DNA from: Tetranychus cinnabarinus | Lineage: Eukaryota; Arthropoda; Arachnida; Trombidiformes; Tetranychidae | Reading direction: 5' to 3' | Length of the DNA stretch: 64,000 nt | Assembly (NCBI GenBank): GCA_022266195.1 | Contig: WHVY01000001.1 | Coordinates: 17,794,001-17,858,000, forward strand | In this document: in pieces, positions 45,363-55,099 of the stretch | Layout of the letters: each line of letters starts with the position of its first letter | Numbering within the stretch: position 1 is the first letter of the stretch | Notes under the pieces: model-generated | Seen by the model: the letters and a program-made list of their open reading frames with translations, nothing else | What the model was told of the DNA's origin: nothing | The model's database searches: none | Position numbers and translations under genes: made by a program

Positions 45363-45493
45363 TGCAGAATTGATTGATTAAAGCAAATATATAGAGAATA
45401 CTTCGGATAATTTTCTATAAAAATATATATTTCTATATTATAGTATTTCTCTAAAAAACAAGACAAATAACTTTATGGAAGATATCAACTTAC

Positions 45494-45575
45494 TGTCCTT
45501 TGATTTGCAGGTAAGCAACGCCGTCATATAACAGCTTCAGTTTTTGAAAAATCATGTATAGTCAGTATTGGACAT
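45494..45575 (-). pseudogene. Relic of an SDS3-like first exon
   Basis: Minus-strand ATG at 45575 (MSNTDYT then a stop) followed by remnants of TGAAGCTGTTATATGACGGC and a donor GTAAGT at 45493. It matches the first exon of SDS3-like copy D (50546-50646; MSYTDYSSETDDASDTEVV) with a roughly 20-bp deletion and a premature stop. The flank beyond it (45576-45720) matches the upstream region of copy D. No further exons remain, because the sequence jumps to MGRN1 copy 2 at about 45829. Confidence 0.7.
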
Positions 45576-45775
45576 AGTGAGCGGACAAGATTAATATTAA
45601 TAATATCACAAGATTAAATGTATCACTGTTTTGATGTTTATCAAAAATTGGTTGACTCAGCTGATGAGCTAAGAATAAACATTACAGTAAGCTACCAGAA
45701 TCTAGTAACAAGATAATGAGAATACATTGAATTCCCAGTTATTTTAACAATAAAAATCCTAGCCATAAGACGAAT

Positions 45776-47398
45776 TTATAGCGGAAATTTCGATGAAATG
45801 ATCACAGAATTTATCGACGGATTTTGACCATAATCATCAGGACGAGATGATGATGATGATGGCATCAATGGAGGACCATTGAGAGCTTCAATTAAAGATA
45901 TTGCCTCATAACCTGGTGGGGTATCACTTTTTGCATCAGTGCTGTCAACTGCTGTAGTTGGACGTGTTGACGATGTTGGATGACTATTTCTTGATTCAGA
46001 AGAAGATGAAAGACTACGTTTGGATGATGATGAGGTATTTAGAGGTTCTACTGGTTTGATCATATTGGATGAACTTTTCGTGGTAACAGCTTGACCATTA
46101 TTCAAAATCTTACGAACAGCTCGAAATTGTAGCAAGGCTCTAAATGGTGAGCGACAAATGGGACAATTATTGGCTTGATAGCGAAGTGAGTCAGCACAAG
46201 CATTACAGAGGCACAAATGTCGGCAAGGCAATATGAGTGTGTCACGAGATTCAGACATACAAATAACACACTCAGATCCATTGTCTTCGATCTCTTCATC
46301 GGAAGAGTAATGAGGTTTACCAAAAGAAGACCGAACAGTGTTCTTATTTTCGATTCCATACACTTCTTGAATCAAATAGGCTAGTCCATCGATAATTATT
46401 TTCTGCTTAAAAGGTTTAATGTTAAACAATTTCTCATTGTTCCTCTCAACGGTTGCGATAAGTGAATGTGATTGTCTTGGTTCGGAGCCTTCTTCAGCAG
46501 TCAATTGTATAACAATAGGGAAGGGTACAGTTGGATCAAAATTACCATATTCATCAATGGCACGGTATAAAAGATCATCTTCATTAAATGCTGATGGGGT
46601 GAAAATTAATGATGGTTGCGAAAAAATTTGACTTGCACCTTTGGGATAATGGAAGGTTTCAGTTTTATAACCAGGTTCGCGCGGTATGTAGGTAATACCA
46701 GATGGAGTTGTTTCTTCGACAGAAAGATAATAAATAGTAATTGAACACTTCACATCTGAATCAAAAGTGAATTCGATTGTGTACAACGGGCCATTTGATG
46801 ATGAAGATGAAGATGATGATGAGACGAGTAATTGATTGGTTTCATGTAGTAGATTTGTTTGGGTTTGAGCTGGAGTTGATGAGTTTAATGAGGATGAAGA
46901 TAAGGTTGTAGGTACAGCGACGGTTGAAGACGATGAAGAAGGTAATTCTTTCAACTCGTAATGGTTAGGTAGTTTATTAATGTATTCATTGTCATTGGCT
47001 AACTGATTGGTTAGTTTGCCAGAAGTGCTTTTAGAGATAGAAGAGCTTTGGTTTGCAAGATCACTGTCAGTAGATGGTATTTTAATTAAGCGAAGTGTCT
47101 CTTTACGAATGTTGATTAAAGCACGAAGAGATCTGGTGAGTTCATCTGGTAATGGAGCCAAGTAAGGAAAAGGTAAGGGTTTAGGTCCTAAAAAATTGAG
47201 GTCCATATTGTCTCCGAATAGATATGCTTCGGGTTGACCTGTTTCAAATTTTGCACCACCCATAATGAAATGTCCTGCAAAATAGCAACCAGACCTTGGT
47301 GGAAATGTATACCCATGATGTCCATAATGATTAGAGAGCTGGTCAACAGATTCCTCTTCTATTGCATCATCTCTTGATCGATCCAGGAGGTTACCCAT
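45776..47398 (-). CDS. MGRN1/RNF157-type RING E3 ligase, C-terminally truncated copy
   Basis: Single exon, 540 residues from the first ATG (47398, MGNLLDRSRDDAIEEE). It is nearly identical to the copy at 41063-43435 through the DAR2-like region and the RING (377-415, CVICMSESRDTLILPCRHLC), with a short deletion in the Ser-rich insert. After SSSSSRPDDYG (about 45829) the match ends abruptly and 17 unrelated residues (QNPSINSVIISSKFPL) lead to a stop. About 250 residues of the usual tail are lost at this duplication junction. The catalytic part is complete, so it may still be an active ligase with altered regulation. Confidence 0.85.
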   Translation of the reverse strand: MGNLLDRSRDDAIEEESVDQLSNHYGHHGYTFPPRSGCYFAGHFIMGGAKFETGQPEAYLFGDNMDLNFLGPKPLPFPYLAPLPDELTRSLRALINIRKETLRLIKIPSTDSDLANQSSSISKSTSGKLTNQLANDNEYINKLPNHYELKELPSSSSSTVAVPTTLSSSSLNSSTPAQTQTNLLHETNQLLVSSSSSSSSSNGPLYTIEFTFDSDVKCSITIYYLSVEETTPSGITYIPREPGYKTETFHYPKGASQIFSQPSLIFTPSAFNEDDLLYRAIDEYGNFDPTVPFPIVIQLTAEEGSEPRQSHSLIATVERNNEKLFNIKPFKQKIIIDGLAYLIQEVYGIENKNTVRSSFGKPHYSSDEEIEDNGSECVICMSESRDTLILPCRHLCLCNACADSLRYQANNCPICRSPFRALLQFRAVRKILNNGQAVTTKSSSNMIKPVEPLNTSSSSKRSLSSSSESRNSHPTSSTRPTTAVDSTDAKSDTPPGYEAISLIEALNGPPLMPSSSSSRPDDYGQNPSINSVIISSKFPL

Positions 47399-47637
47399 CG
47401 AAGTATCATCACGAAGTGAAACAAAATAATTATTATAAAATAAACCAACCAAGCATACAAATCTTTACTTTGATTTCCTCCTGACTGTGTAATTTGTGGT
47501 GAGGAATGTATCAATTTGTGTTTAAAAAGATAGTATGATGGAATATTTCGGCCAATTATCTCCAAAATATTGTTTAATGTGGTAAATGGAATTGGGATTT
47601 GAATAGGTTTAAATATTAAGGCCACTCATTATAAACA

Positions 47638-47933
47638 AAAGAGTAGTGACGAGAGACGTCACGAAAGAGGTTTTTGTAAAGTTGAAATTTAGTTTTTCAA
47701 GTTCACACTCAGGTGGCGCGCCTTCAAAACAAAAAAGTGCAAAAATATGAAAATTTTTAAATTAAAATTGTAAATTTCAAATTACGTCATGGAAATCTTT
47801 GAATCTCATTGAAAGTTACATACAAAAGTAATGACTTTTAATATCAGTACCACCTGAGTGTGAACCGGAAGAACTAAATCTCAACTTTACAGTTTTTCTG
47901 GCTCGCGATTTTTCTTGTTATCCTACTCTCTGC
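47638..47933. mobile_element. hAT-like MITE (296 bp) with 8-bp target duplication
   Basis: TATAAACA occurs at 47630-47637 and again at 47934-47941, flanking the insert. The corresponding site in the sister duplication (near 43675) has a single TATAAACA with no insert, so this is a true empty-site pair. The ends are imperfect terminal inverted repeats of about 80 bp: AGAGTAG at the left pairs with CTACTCT at the right, and inner blocks GTAAAGTTGAAATTTAG and GTTCACACTCAGGTGG recur inverted. No transposase. An 8-bp duplication is the signature of hAT-superfamily insertion. Confidence 0.85.
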
Positions 47934-47979
47934 TATAAACAGTAAACAAAGACAACTTAATTAGAGATAGCAATAAAGA

Positions 47980-48320
47980 TATAAAGTCGATTGTGTTCAT
48001 TGGATTCAAACAAATAGTTAAATACACAATTGATTGCTCTTTGAGGAAGACAGGACAGAATGGGTGACAGAAACCTTGATGCTTATTTTGTCACTAAACA
48101 AGATTAATCAAGATATACTAAAAACTGTAAACACGACCATTAATTGCACCAATATTTTACATTTTAGGGCCTTGGTGGACGTAAACAGTAGATGGAGCTT
48201 CAATCACTGAAATTTTAATTTTAAAAACCTGGAATCTAGATTAATCAAATAAATTACTAATCAATGTTTAGTAACTAACCAAATCTTCATGCGATAATTT
48301 GAAGGAACATTTCATTCACT
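47980..48320. repeat. Intergenic duplication block, copy 2
   Basis: Shares ATTGTGTTCATTGGATTCAA, GAGGAAGACAGGACAGA, GTAAACACGACCATTAATT and GGAATCTAGATTAATC with copies 1 (43740-44520) and 3 (49410-49870), with a deletion of about 150 bp in the middle. Confidence 0.75.
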
Positions 48321-48465
48321 AACATTAGCTGTATTAATAATTAACCAATAATTCATTCATTTTAATAGTAAATATTATCTTTCTTTTTCAGTTAAAAAAT
48401 AATTAGTTAGCGTATATCACAAATTAATTACAATGAGTAAAAAATGATTAGCATTGCAAATTTTC

Positions 48466-49331
48466 TTACATAGTCGTTTTTGCTTTCTTATTTGGATGAT
48501 TGACTATATTATTATCTGAATCTTCAGCTTCAGACTCATCAGAATCAGAGCCGTAAGCTACTAAACAAGTCTTTGTAGTTGGTGGTTGTTCCTGAGATGA
48601 AGACAAATTTGATCCATCTTTATGTTCGTGAAGGGTTACTTTTTGGTCTTTCTCGTCACATTTATCACCTTCAGGTTCTAATTCGTCGTCTTTTTTCTTT
48701 GCACTACCATGATCAACAGTTTGCTTGTCACATGGAGATTCCGTTGAAGAATCATTTGACTTTTTCGGATCGTCCGATTTGCGAAGTTTGATTAAATTTA
48801 ACAATGGATTACCCTGAGTTTTTTTAGATTTCTTTATATTTCCTTTTGAAGCAAAACTAATTTTGAAATCTGCAATCTTTCTAACTTGTTCATCTTTTGT
48901 TAAACCCTCAATTGCTTTTCTGAATTCTTGTAATGCTTCTTTTTCCTCTTGAGTTTGTCTCTTTTCGTGGTCCAATTTAGTTTTATCCACCATTTCAAGA
49001 AAAGATGTTTCATCTTCATCCAAAACAGCAATGAGATTCTTTAATCGACGAGATTCTTCGAATTCAGCTTGAACCTTCATTTTCTGTTGTTGAAGCCTTT
49101 CAAACAGTGATCTCGGATCATATTCTTCCTCCGGTGCTTCTAATAATTGTAAGAACCGAATAAAAAATAATACCATGAGCAAAAATTAAAATAAAAATAA
49201 AAATGAAATTGAAAAACAACAAACTTACCCTCAGGATCATCAGGTTTTCTAACCTTATCCCATTCAACTTGTCTCTGTTTACGATTGGCTGCCAATTCAT
49301 TTTCACTAACAAATGCTTTAAACTGATCCAT
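48466..49331 (-). CDS. PSME3IP1: NIP30 / PSME3-interacting protein homologue
   Basis: Two exons, 49229-49331 and 48466-49139 (phase 1), encode 258 residues. The NIP30 N-terminal domain is clear: FVSENELAANRKQRQVEWDK, then VRKPDDPEGEAPEEEYDPRS, LFERLQQQK and LDEDETSFLEMVDKTKLDHE, against [20 protein letters not shown] and LDEDETNFLDEV in human FAM192A. The middle is charged and coiled, and the C terminus is acidic then basic (VAYGSDSDESEAEDSDNN, NHPNKKAKTTM), fitting a nuclear protein. Family members bind the PA28-gamma proteasome activator and alter its substrate choice. It is the intact partner of the pseudogene at 44799-45362. Confidence 0.92.
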
Positions 49332-49409
49332 TGCAAAATTGTTGATTCAAATACTTCCGATTATTTTCCTTTTGAATGCTATGTCATCTACTTTACTCTT
49401 TGAAAAAGC

Positions 49410-49870
49410 CAATTGTGTTCATTGGATTCAAACAAATGGTTAAAATGCACGATGGATTGCTCTTTGAGGAAGACAGGACAGAGTGGGTGACTAAGATGAT
49501 GAAGAAGGCTTTATGCTTATTTTGTCACTAAACAAGAATCACCAAGATAAAGATATAAAACCAGATTTTAGTTGAAATTAGGTATAAATAAGATGATATT
49601 GATGGAGTTGTTGTAGATGTTTTTTTTTGTTGATGTACTACTAAAGACTGTAAACACAATCATTGTTTTCACCAATTTTTTTACATTTCAGTAGATGGAG
49701 CTCCATTCACTTACACAAATAAAACGCGGTTAAAAAACTGGAATCTAGATTAATTATTAATCATTCTTTATTAATTAAGCAATTCTTCGATGATACGAAG
49801 AAATTTTCTATCACAAAATCGTCATGAGATGATAACTTACATTCAAAAGAAGCCTAAAGTAAATACTTAG
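49410..49870. repeat. Intergenic duplication block, copy 3
   Basis: Third copy of the block: ATTGTGTTCATTGGATTCAA, GACTAAGATGATGAAGAAGG, GGAATCTAGATTAAT and AGAAGCCTAAAGTAAATA. Here it lies between NIP30 and the SDS3-like gene D, and its end reaches the gene D stop codon, so it also supplies that gene's 3' flank. Confidence 0.75.
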
Positions 49871-49876
49871 GCTAAC

Positions 49877-50646
49877 TTATTTTGAACTACTGCTGGCTTG
49901 TGGTGAAGTTTCAAAAGCGTTATTCAGTTCCTCTAAAAGGCGCTTTATTTCCGATGGTAAAACTCGTTTTCTACTCTCTGGTGTAGATGCAGCATCATTT
50001 GGGCTTTCTTGCAGTTTTTTGGTAGTAGTATTGGTTTCAATGGAAGAGGACTTATATTTCAAAAAGATTTCAGATTCGAGAGTTTTAAATTTCTCCTTCA
50101 ATTCAGCACGGATTTTTTCTTTGGCTGCAACTTTGGTTGCTTCCAATTCTTTTTCAATTGCCTCTTTTCTACGGATATATTCCTCCGTTATCTTCTCCTT
50201 CTTTAGAAAAAAATAAGAATAAAATTACAACTATAAACTTTTTATCGGAATTTTTCTGAATTAGGTTAATAAATATTGAATTTTTAGAATTACCTTTTTG
50301 TCATAATATGCCCTTATTGCAATTAAAAATTCATGAATTTGTTTTCTATGTTCTGCAGCTATTGCGACGCATACAGGATGTGTCCCTTCTCGCACTTGTC
50401 TTATTTCTTCGTAAAGCTTGGCTATTTCATCTTGGTATATCCAATCGGGAATATTTGCCCTAAACAGGATAAAAATTAGAGGAAAAGGTTAGTTTATCTA
50501 TGAAAAAAGAAAGACAAATAACTTTATGGAGAGAAGTATACTTACCGTCTGTTGATTCCCAGATAGTTACCGTCTTCATATCTTTCCATAACAACTTCAG
50601 TATCTGAAGCATCATCAGTTTCTGACGAATAATCAGTATAGGACAT
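49877..50646 (-). CDS. SDS3-like protein, divergent copy D
   Basis: Three exons, 50546-50646, 50294-50459 and 49877-50200 (phases 2 and 0), give 196 residues. Exon 2 has the same 166-nt length and phase as in the full SDS3 gene. The N terminus is acidic (MSYTDYSSETDDASDTEVVM) as in SDS3. A long coiled coil follows (DEIAKLYEEIRQVREGTHP ... KKKEKITEEYIRRKEAIEKE). The basic TRKLRRR signature is replaced by TTTKKLQESPNDAASTPESR, and the Sin3-binding region is barely recognisable (SEIKRLLEELNNAF). The frame is intact but divergence is much higher than in copies A and B, suggesting relaxed or changed selection. No C-terminal exons 5-6. Confidence 0.75.
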
Positions 50647-50754
50647 AATGAGCGCTTAAAAAAATGTTAAATTTAAAAACAATATCACAAACTTAAATGT
50701 ATCACTAAGTTGATGTGGTCAGCAAGTGGTCAGTAAGTTGTCAAAATTTGAAAT

Positions 50755-50900
50755 GATGTTTTTAAAAGTTGGTTGAAACAGCTGATGAGCGGTTAACGTC
50801 GCTAAGCGATCTCTTAGTTGCAAAATGATTGCATCTAGATGGCGCTTTTTGACAAAATAAATAAGAATTCCGAATTCGCCAAAGAGTAACAAGTGTGCAT
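50755..50900. repeat. 5' flank copy shared with SDS3-like gene B
   Basis: GTTGAAACAGCTGATGAGCG and the following 130 bp match the flank of copy B at 54685-54830 (for example CGGTTAACGTCGCTAAGCGA, ATCTAGATGGCG). The same E-box-containing word CAGCTGATGAGC occurs at 45659-45670 before the exon relic. Duplication carried the promoter with the gene. Confidence 0.7.
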
Positions 50901-50924
50901 AAAGTCGCAGAAAATAATCTTAAA

Positions 50925-51663
50925 ATGGCTGGGTCATTGGTCATAGGCTTAATGTTAAAAAGTGAGGAGCTTGTTCAAGAATTATCTTAAGCTGATTGGA
51001 CGAGAAATTTTTTCCGGTTAAGGCCCAATCTTCTCGATGAAATGATTTCTCGTATGCAAAGCTGTGGTGGTGATTTCTGCATCATCAACGATACTCTTCA
51101 AACGGCCCATTCATTGTTTAAAAGATATCGTCATGAATTTGAATCTCAAGAGCTTTGGTGCGAGATTAGATATATCCTGGATATTTTTTCTTAACCTTCA
51201 ACCGATCTTTTTACAGCTACTATCGCATTAGCAAAAATACGTGCCAATAATCCTGCATTTGGATGACTTACTTTGTTGTTGCCCATAAATGTTTGCAGAC
51301 CGATGATGAAGAAGCTGGTCTCCTTGAGCAACTTAAATCCAAAATTTGTGATAACATCTCAATGTATGCTCAAAAGTATCATGATGAGTTTCAAAATTTT
51401 CACCCGATTTTTGTTCAAAGTGTATGGACTTTGCTGAGCACTACAGCCAAATATGATATTATTGTTAGCAACTCAATACGTTTCATATCCACTGTTGTTG
51501 ATAGACCTCAATACTCAAAGTTATTTGAGGATCCTAATGTACTTGACTCGTTTTGCGCCAAAGTCATAATACCAAATATGCAGTTTCGAGACTCTCGTTC
51601 GAGAAAAGATGTTCCAATATAATCCTGAAGGATCTGATACTGACACTCGTCGAAATGCAGTGA
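50925..51663 (+). pseudogene. CSE1L / exportin-2 pseudogene fragment
   Basis: Translation in shifting frames matches an internal part of CSE1L. GLMLKSEELVQELS and NLLDEMISRMQSCGGDFCII, then TLQTAHSLFKRYRHEFES and ELWCEIRYILDIF, correspond to the region of HVINGVLRTAHSLFKRYRHE. After a stop and a deletion of roughly 50 codons comes LQTDDEEAGLLEQLKSKICD, then YAQKYHDEFQNF, YDIIVSNSIRFISTVVDRPQ and CAKVIIPNMQFR. A frameshift then leads to GSDTDTRRNAV. In-frame stops (in LS*AD and near 51193), the deletion and the frameshift show it is dead. No introns are visible, consistent with a retrocopy. Its parent is not in the window. Confidence 0.88.
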
Positions 51664-51888
51664 TTTAGTTATTGAAATTACTCACTAATTGTTTGTTTAT
51701 AATTACAATGCGAAAATACAATAGTAGTTGTACAATGTAGTAGCAATTAGCAAAACTGTTTATATTGAAATCTATGACATTGCCGAGAAACACAGATTTT
51801 TTTATACAAAAGTATTTTATTGCCTTGCTATAAACTTTGGTAAATTAATCTTTAGATACATAAAAAACACTCTTAAATTTGAGATTTT

Positions 51889-53218
51889 CTATGAAGCTCT
51901 TTTGTGAATCGAGTAGCGTCCCCTCTGTAAGGATGACAGGGAAATACGTAATTTTGTGTTGTCCGCTTTTTTGATCCAGATCTGATGAAAAAGAAGATTT
52001 GAACAGAAAGAAATAAGAAATCAGAAGTTTAACGAAATAAGCATGAAAATTTTACCTCTGAAAATGCAATAGAAGCTAGGGTTCCATTGGTTTCAACGTT
52101 TTCTTGCGTTTTAACACAAACGAATTGTCCTCGATGGAACCATTTTCGTTCAAAAAATAATTTACCATCTTCCACTCGTACATCTACAGTATGTGTAGAT
52201 GAATCTGAATCTGATGGGTTATCGTTAACTGTAAAAGAGAATCGATGAGAAAATAATGAAACATTTTAATATTTAAAAAACAAAGTACTTACCATATTTG
52301 ACACTGCTAGCTCGTGTTAAAGCTTTTAAATCGTCATTGATGTCTCTTTCATCTAAGAGATAATTTAGCTGCGCTGGTGAACCTCGTTTTCTTTTCTCTG
52401 GTACTGGAGCAGGATCATTTGGCCTTCTTCGCAGTTTTCTGGTAGTCGTAGCTTTGGTTTCAATGGAATCTGAGTTCAGTTCTAAAGTGAGTCTTTCAGA
52501 TTCGGCAATTTTCTTTTTCTCCTCCAAATCAGCAATTAAACTTTCCTTAAGTTCAACCTTACGTTCTTCAAATTCTCTGAGAGCTGCCTTTTTTTCATGG
52601 ATAAATTCCTTCTCTATCCTTTCAGTCTAGAATAAGAAAATCATGTGAGTAAAATTAAAATTGTAAATATTTTGTCGATATAATATCAAATTGATAGACT
52701 TACCTCGTAAGCCAAATAAGCTTCATTTAAAATTAATCGATCTTGATATTCTTGTTCATATTTTTTAAGTCTTTTAACATAATCAGGATGCACTCCATCA
52801 TCTAATTGTCTCAGTTGCTCTTTGAGACTAGATAACTTATCCTGGTACATCCTATTGAGGATATCTGACCTGAAACGGAAGTAGGGAGGGTTAAAGGTCA
52901 GTTCTTCTACTACAATAACTTAATGCATAAAAAATGATGGCAACTTACTGTTCTTTGATTTCCAAATAATCGCCGTCATATCTTTCCATGTCTGCAACAA
53001 CTTCGGTTTCTGAAGCATCTTCGGTATCTGGAAATAAAAAATTATTGTTAAAATATTGAAAAATTCAAATATAAGAGCCATATACCGCCAGCTAATGGTG
53101 AAGCAAAAGTCACATAGCTTTTTGCCTGAAATAAGATCAACATACCTTCATCAGAGTCATGGTCTCCTCCATCTTGCCTATCATTGCTTTCGTCATCGTC
53201 AAAATCAAATTCAGACAT
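51889..53218 (-). CDS. SUDS3: SDS3 (SUDS3), Sin3-HDAC corepressor subunit, full-length
   Basis: Six exons: 53146-53218, 52949-53027, 52704-52869, 52293-52626, 52056-52228 and 51889-51981 (phases 1, 2, 0, 1 and 0), giving 305 residues. The N terminus is acidic (MSEFDFDDDESND, DTEDASETEVV). The coiled coil contains MYQDKLSSLKEQLRQLDDG. RKVELKESLIADLEEKKK and TRKLRRRPNDPAPVPEKRKR, then PAQLNYLLDERDINDDLKAL (Sin3 interaction), almost repeat human SUDS3. The C-terminal domain has VEDGKLFFERKWFHRGQFVC and IWIKKADNTKLRISLSSLQR. This is the only family member here with the C-terminal domain, so it is the likely functional ortholog of the Rpd3L-type complex subunit that dimerises and stabilises HDAC activity. 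Confidence 0.96.
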
Positions 53219-53836
53219 TTTAAACAATTGGTTTGAAGAAACCGATCAATTAAATTAAACAGCCAACAGAATGAGATGACCAATTCAAGATTATTTTTTT
53301 CAAGATCTTTCGATATTGATATTGATATTTTCAATACAATAATCGATAGATGTTTCGATAGTATCAAATTTTTCTTATTTTGATGTCAAATGACACTGTC
53401 ATTTGAAGTTGATTAACTTATTGGAGTTGAAATTTCGTTTAATAAATTGGTATTTCAACCGTTTTATTGAAAAATATAAATAGTCTTTGAATTATCACAG
53501 TAATTATTATTGGATTTTCATTGTTTAAAATCAATGATGGAATCAAATTTGCACAGAAATATATCGAATATGTGAACACATAAGTTTGTAATAAAAATAT
53601 AAATGCAACTGACAAATATTTAGTTTTAAATGTTTCAGTTGATTAAAAATTATTAAAAAAGACAACCCTTGAGATAGTTAAAAAAGTCAACATCTCGAGT
53701 AAAAGGTGACTAGGTTTAGATAAAATGACAATGTAGGTTTACCTTGTTTCGCATGCTGATTGTTTTGACTAGAAACACTTGCTAATTAAGAGATCATTGG
53801 CCATTATATCACAATTAGCTTGAAATTATAAAAAGA
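53219..53836. other. No gene recognised; SDS3 promoter and copy B 3' flank
   Basis: AT-rich spacer. No TATA box is evident, fitting a housekeeping promoter for SDS3. Confidence 0.35.
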
Positions 53837-54573
53837 CTATTTAGATTTTAGTTTTAAAGCTTTTAAATCTTCATTGATTTCTTTTTCATCCAATTGGTAA
53901 TTTAGCTGATTCGATACGGCTCGTTTACGTTGTGCAGGTGTAGGATCATTTTGCCTTCTTCTTAATTTTCTAGTAGTTTTTGCTACAGGTTCTGGAGAAT
54001 CAGGGCACAATTTCATGTTGGCTCTTTCAGCTTCAATACGTTTCCTTTCCTCGAGCAGATCAGCAATCAAACTTTCCTTAAGTTGCTTTTTGCGTTTTTC
54101 AAACTCCTGTCTCGCTGCCTGTTTATCAAGGGTATATTCCCTCTCTATCTTCTCGCGCTGCAAAAAATAAGAATAAAATTAAAAATTTAAACATTGATAT
54201 GAATGATTGGAAATATTGAATTGTTGAAACCACCTCGTAAGACAAATAAGATTCATTTGCAAGCAATCGATCTTGAGCTTCCTGCTCACATTTTTTAAGT
54301 CTTTCAACGTAAACTGGGTGCACACCTTCATCTAATTGTCTCAGTTGATCTTGAAGATCAGCTAATTTTTCTTGGTAAATACTATCGAGAAACTTTGACC
54401 TAAATTGGAGTAAAGGTCAAGGTTAGTTTTTTAATGATCATTCAATTTTTTAATGATAAAACTTACCTTTCAGCGATTTCCTCATGATTACCGTTTTTCG
54501 ACCTTTCCAAATCTTCAAAATATTCAGTTTCTGAAGCATCGTCAGTTTCTGATGTGTACCCGCAATCTGACAT
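53837..54573 (-). CDS. SDS3-like protein, copy B
   Basis: Three exons, 54467-54573, 54234-54399 and 53837-54157 (phases 2 and 0), give 197 residues. MSDCGYTSETDDASETEYFE opens it. The 166-nt second exon carries IYQEKLADLQDQLRQLDEGV and KCEQEAQDRLLANESYLSYE. The last exon has REKIEREYTLDKQAARQEFE, KKQLKESLIADLLEERKRIE, TRKLRRRQNDPTPAQRKR and LNYQLDEKEINEDLKALKLK, then a stop. The Sin3-binding segment is kept while the C-terminal domain is gone. The intron-2 donor is GTGGTTT instead of GTAAG, so splicing may be weak. The frame is intact throughout. It could act as a dominant or competing partner of full-length SDS3, which is inference only. Confidence 0.85.
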
Positions 54574-54689
54574 ATTGAACGCTCAAAGAAAATATTAAAA
54601 ACAATTAAAAACAATATCACAAACTTAAATGTAACACTAACAAGTTGTAAGTTGATGTGATCAACAAGTAGAAAAAATTTAAATAATGT

Positions 54690-55040
54690 TGGCTGAAACA
54701 GCTGATGAGCGGTTAACGTCGCTAAGCGATTTCTTAGTTGCAAAATGATTACATCTAGATGGCGTTGATTTTTTTCGTCAAAATAAATGGGAATCCCGAA
54801 TTCCCTAAGAGTAGCAAGTGTGAAAACCTGACACACCTGTCCCCGATCATTATATTCAACTTTTCCCTGATCTTTTATCTCCTCGGCTTTGGGATGGACC
54901 AGCAAATATTCACCCACTCGTTCGTCTTCTTGTCCCATCTTTAAAACAAAAAACAGAAAAAATCTTGCTTCCAGAATCAACAAACAATTTGAAATTACAA
55001 TATGCAAATAGACCAATAAGTTTAATTTATTTTCAAGCAT
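54690..55040 (-). other. Coding-like orphan segment plus duplicated 5' flank
   Basis: The lower part (54690-54830) is the flank copied at 50755-50900. Above it, a minus-strand stretch beginning ATG at 54938 after a good acceptor (TTTTGTTTTAAAG) reads MGQEDERVGEYLLVHPKAEE and then IKDQGKVEYNDRGQ, ending at a possible donor GTGTGTC. Codon use looks protein-like, but I recognise no family, and downstream exons cannot be found before SDS3-like gene B. It may be a fragment of a gene trapped by duplication. The RFX4 stop is 60 bp away. Confidence 0.3.
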
Positions 55041-55099
55041 AACACTGATTCAATAGTTTGAATAAGCAAATTTCATGAGTTGATTTACCTAAGATGTAA

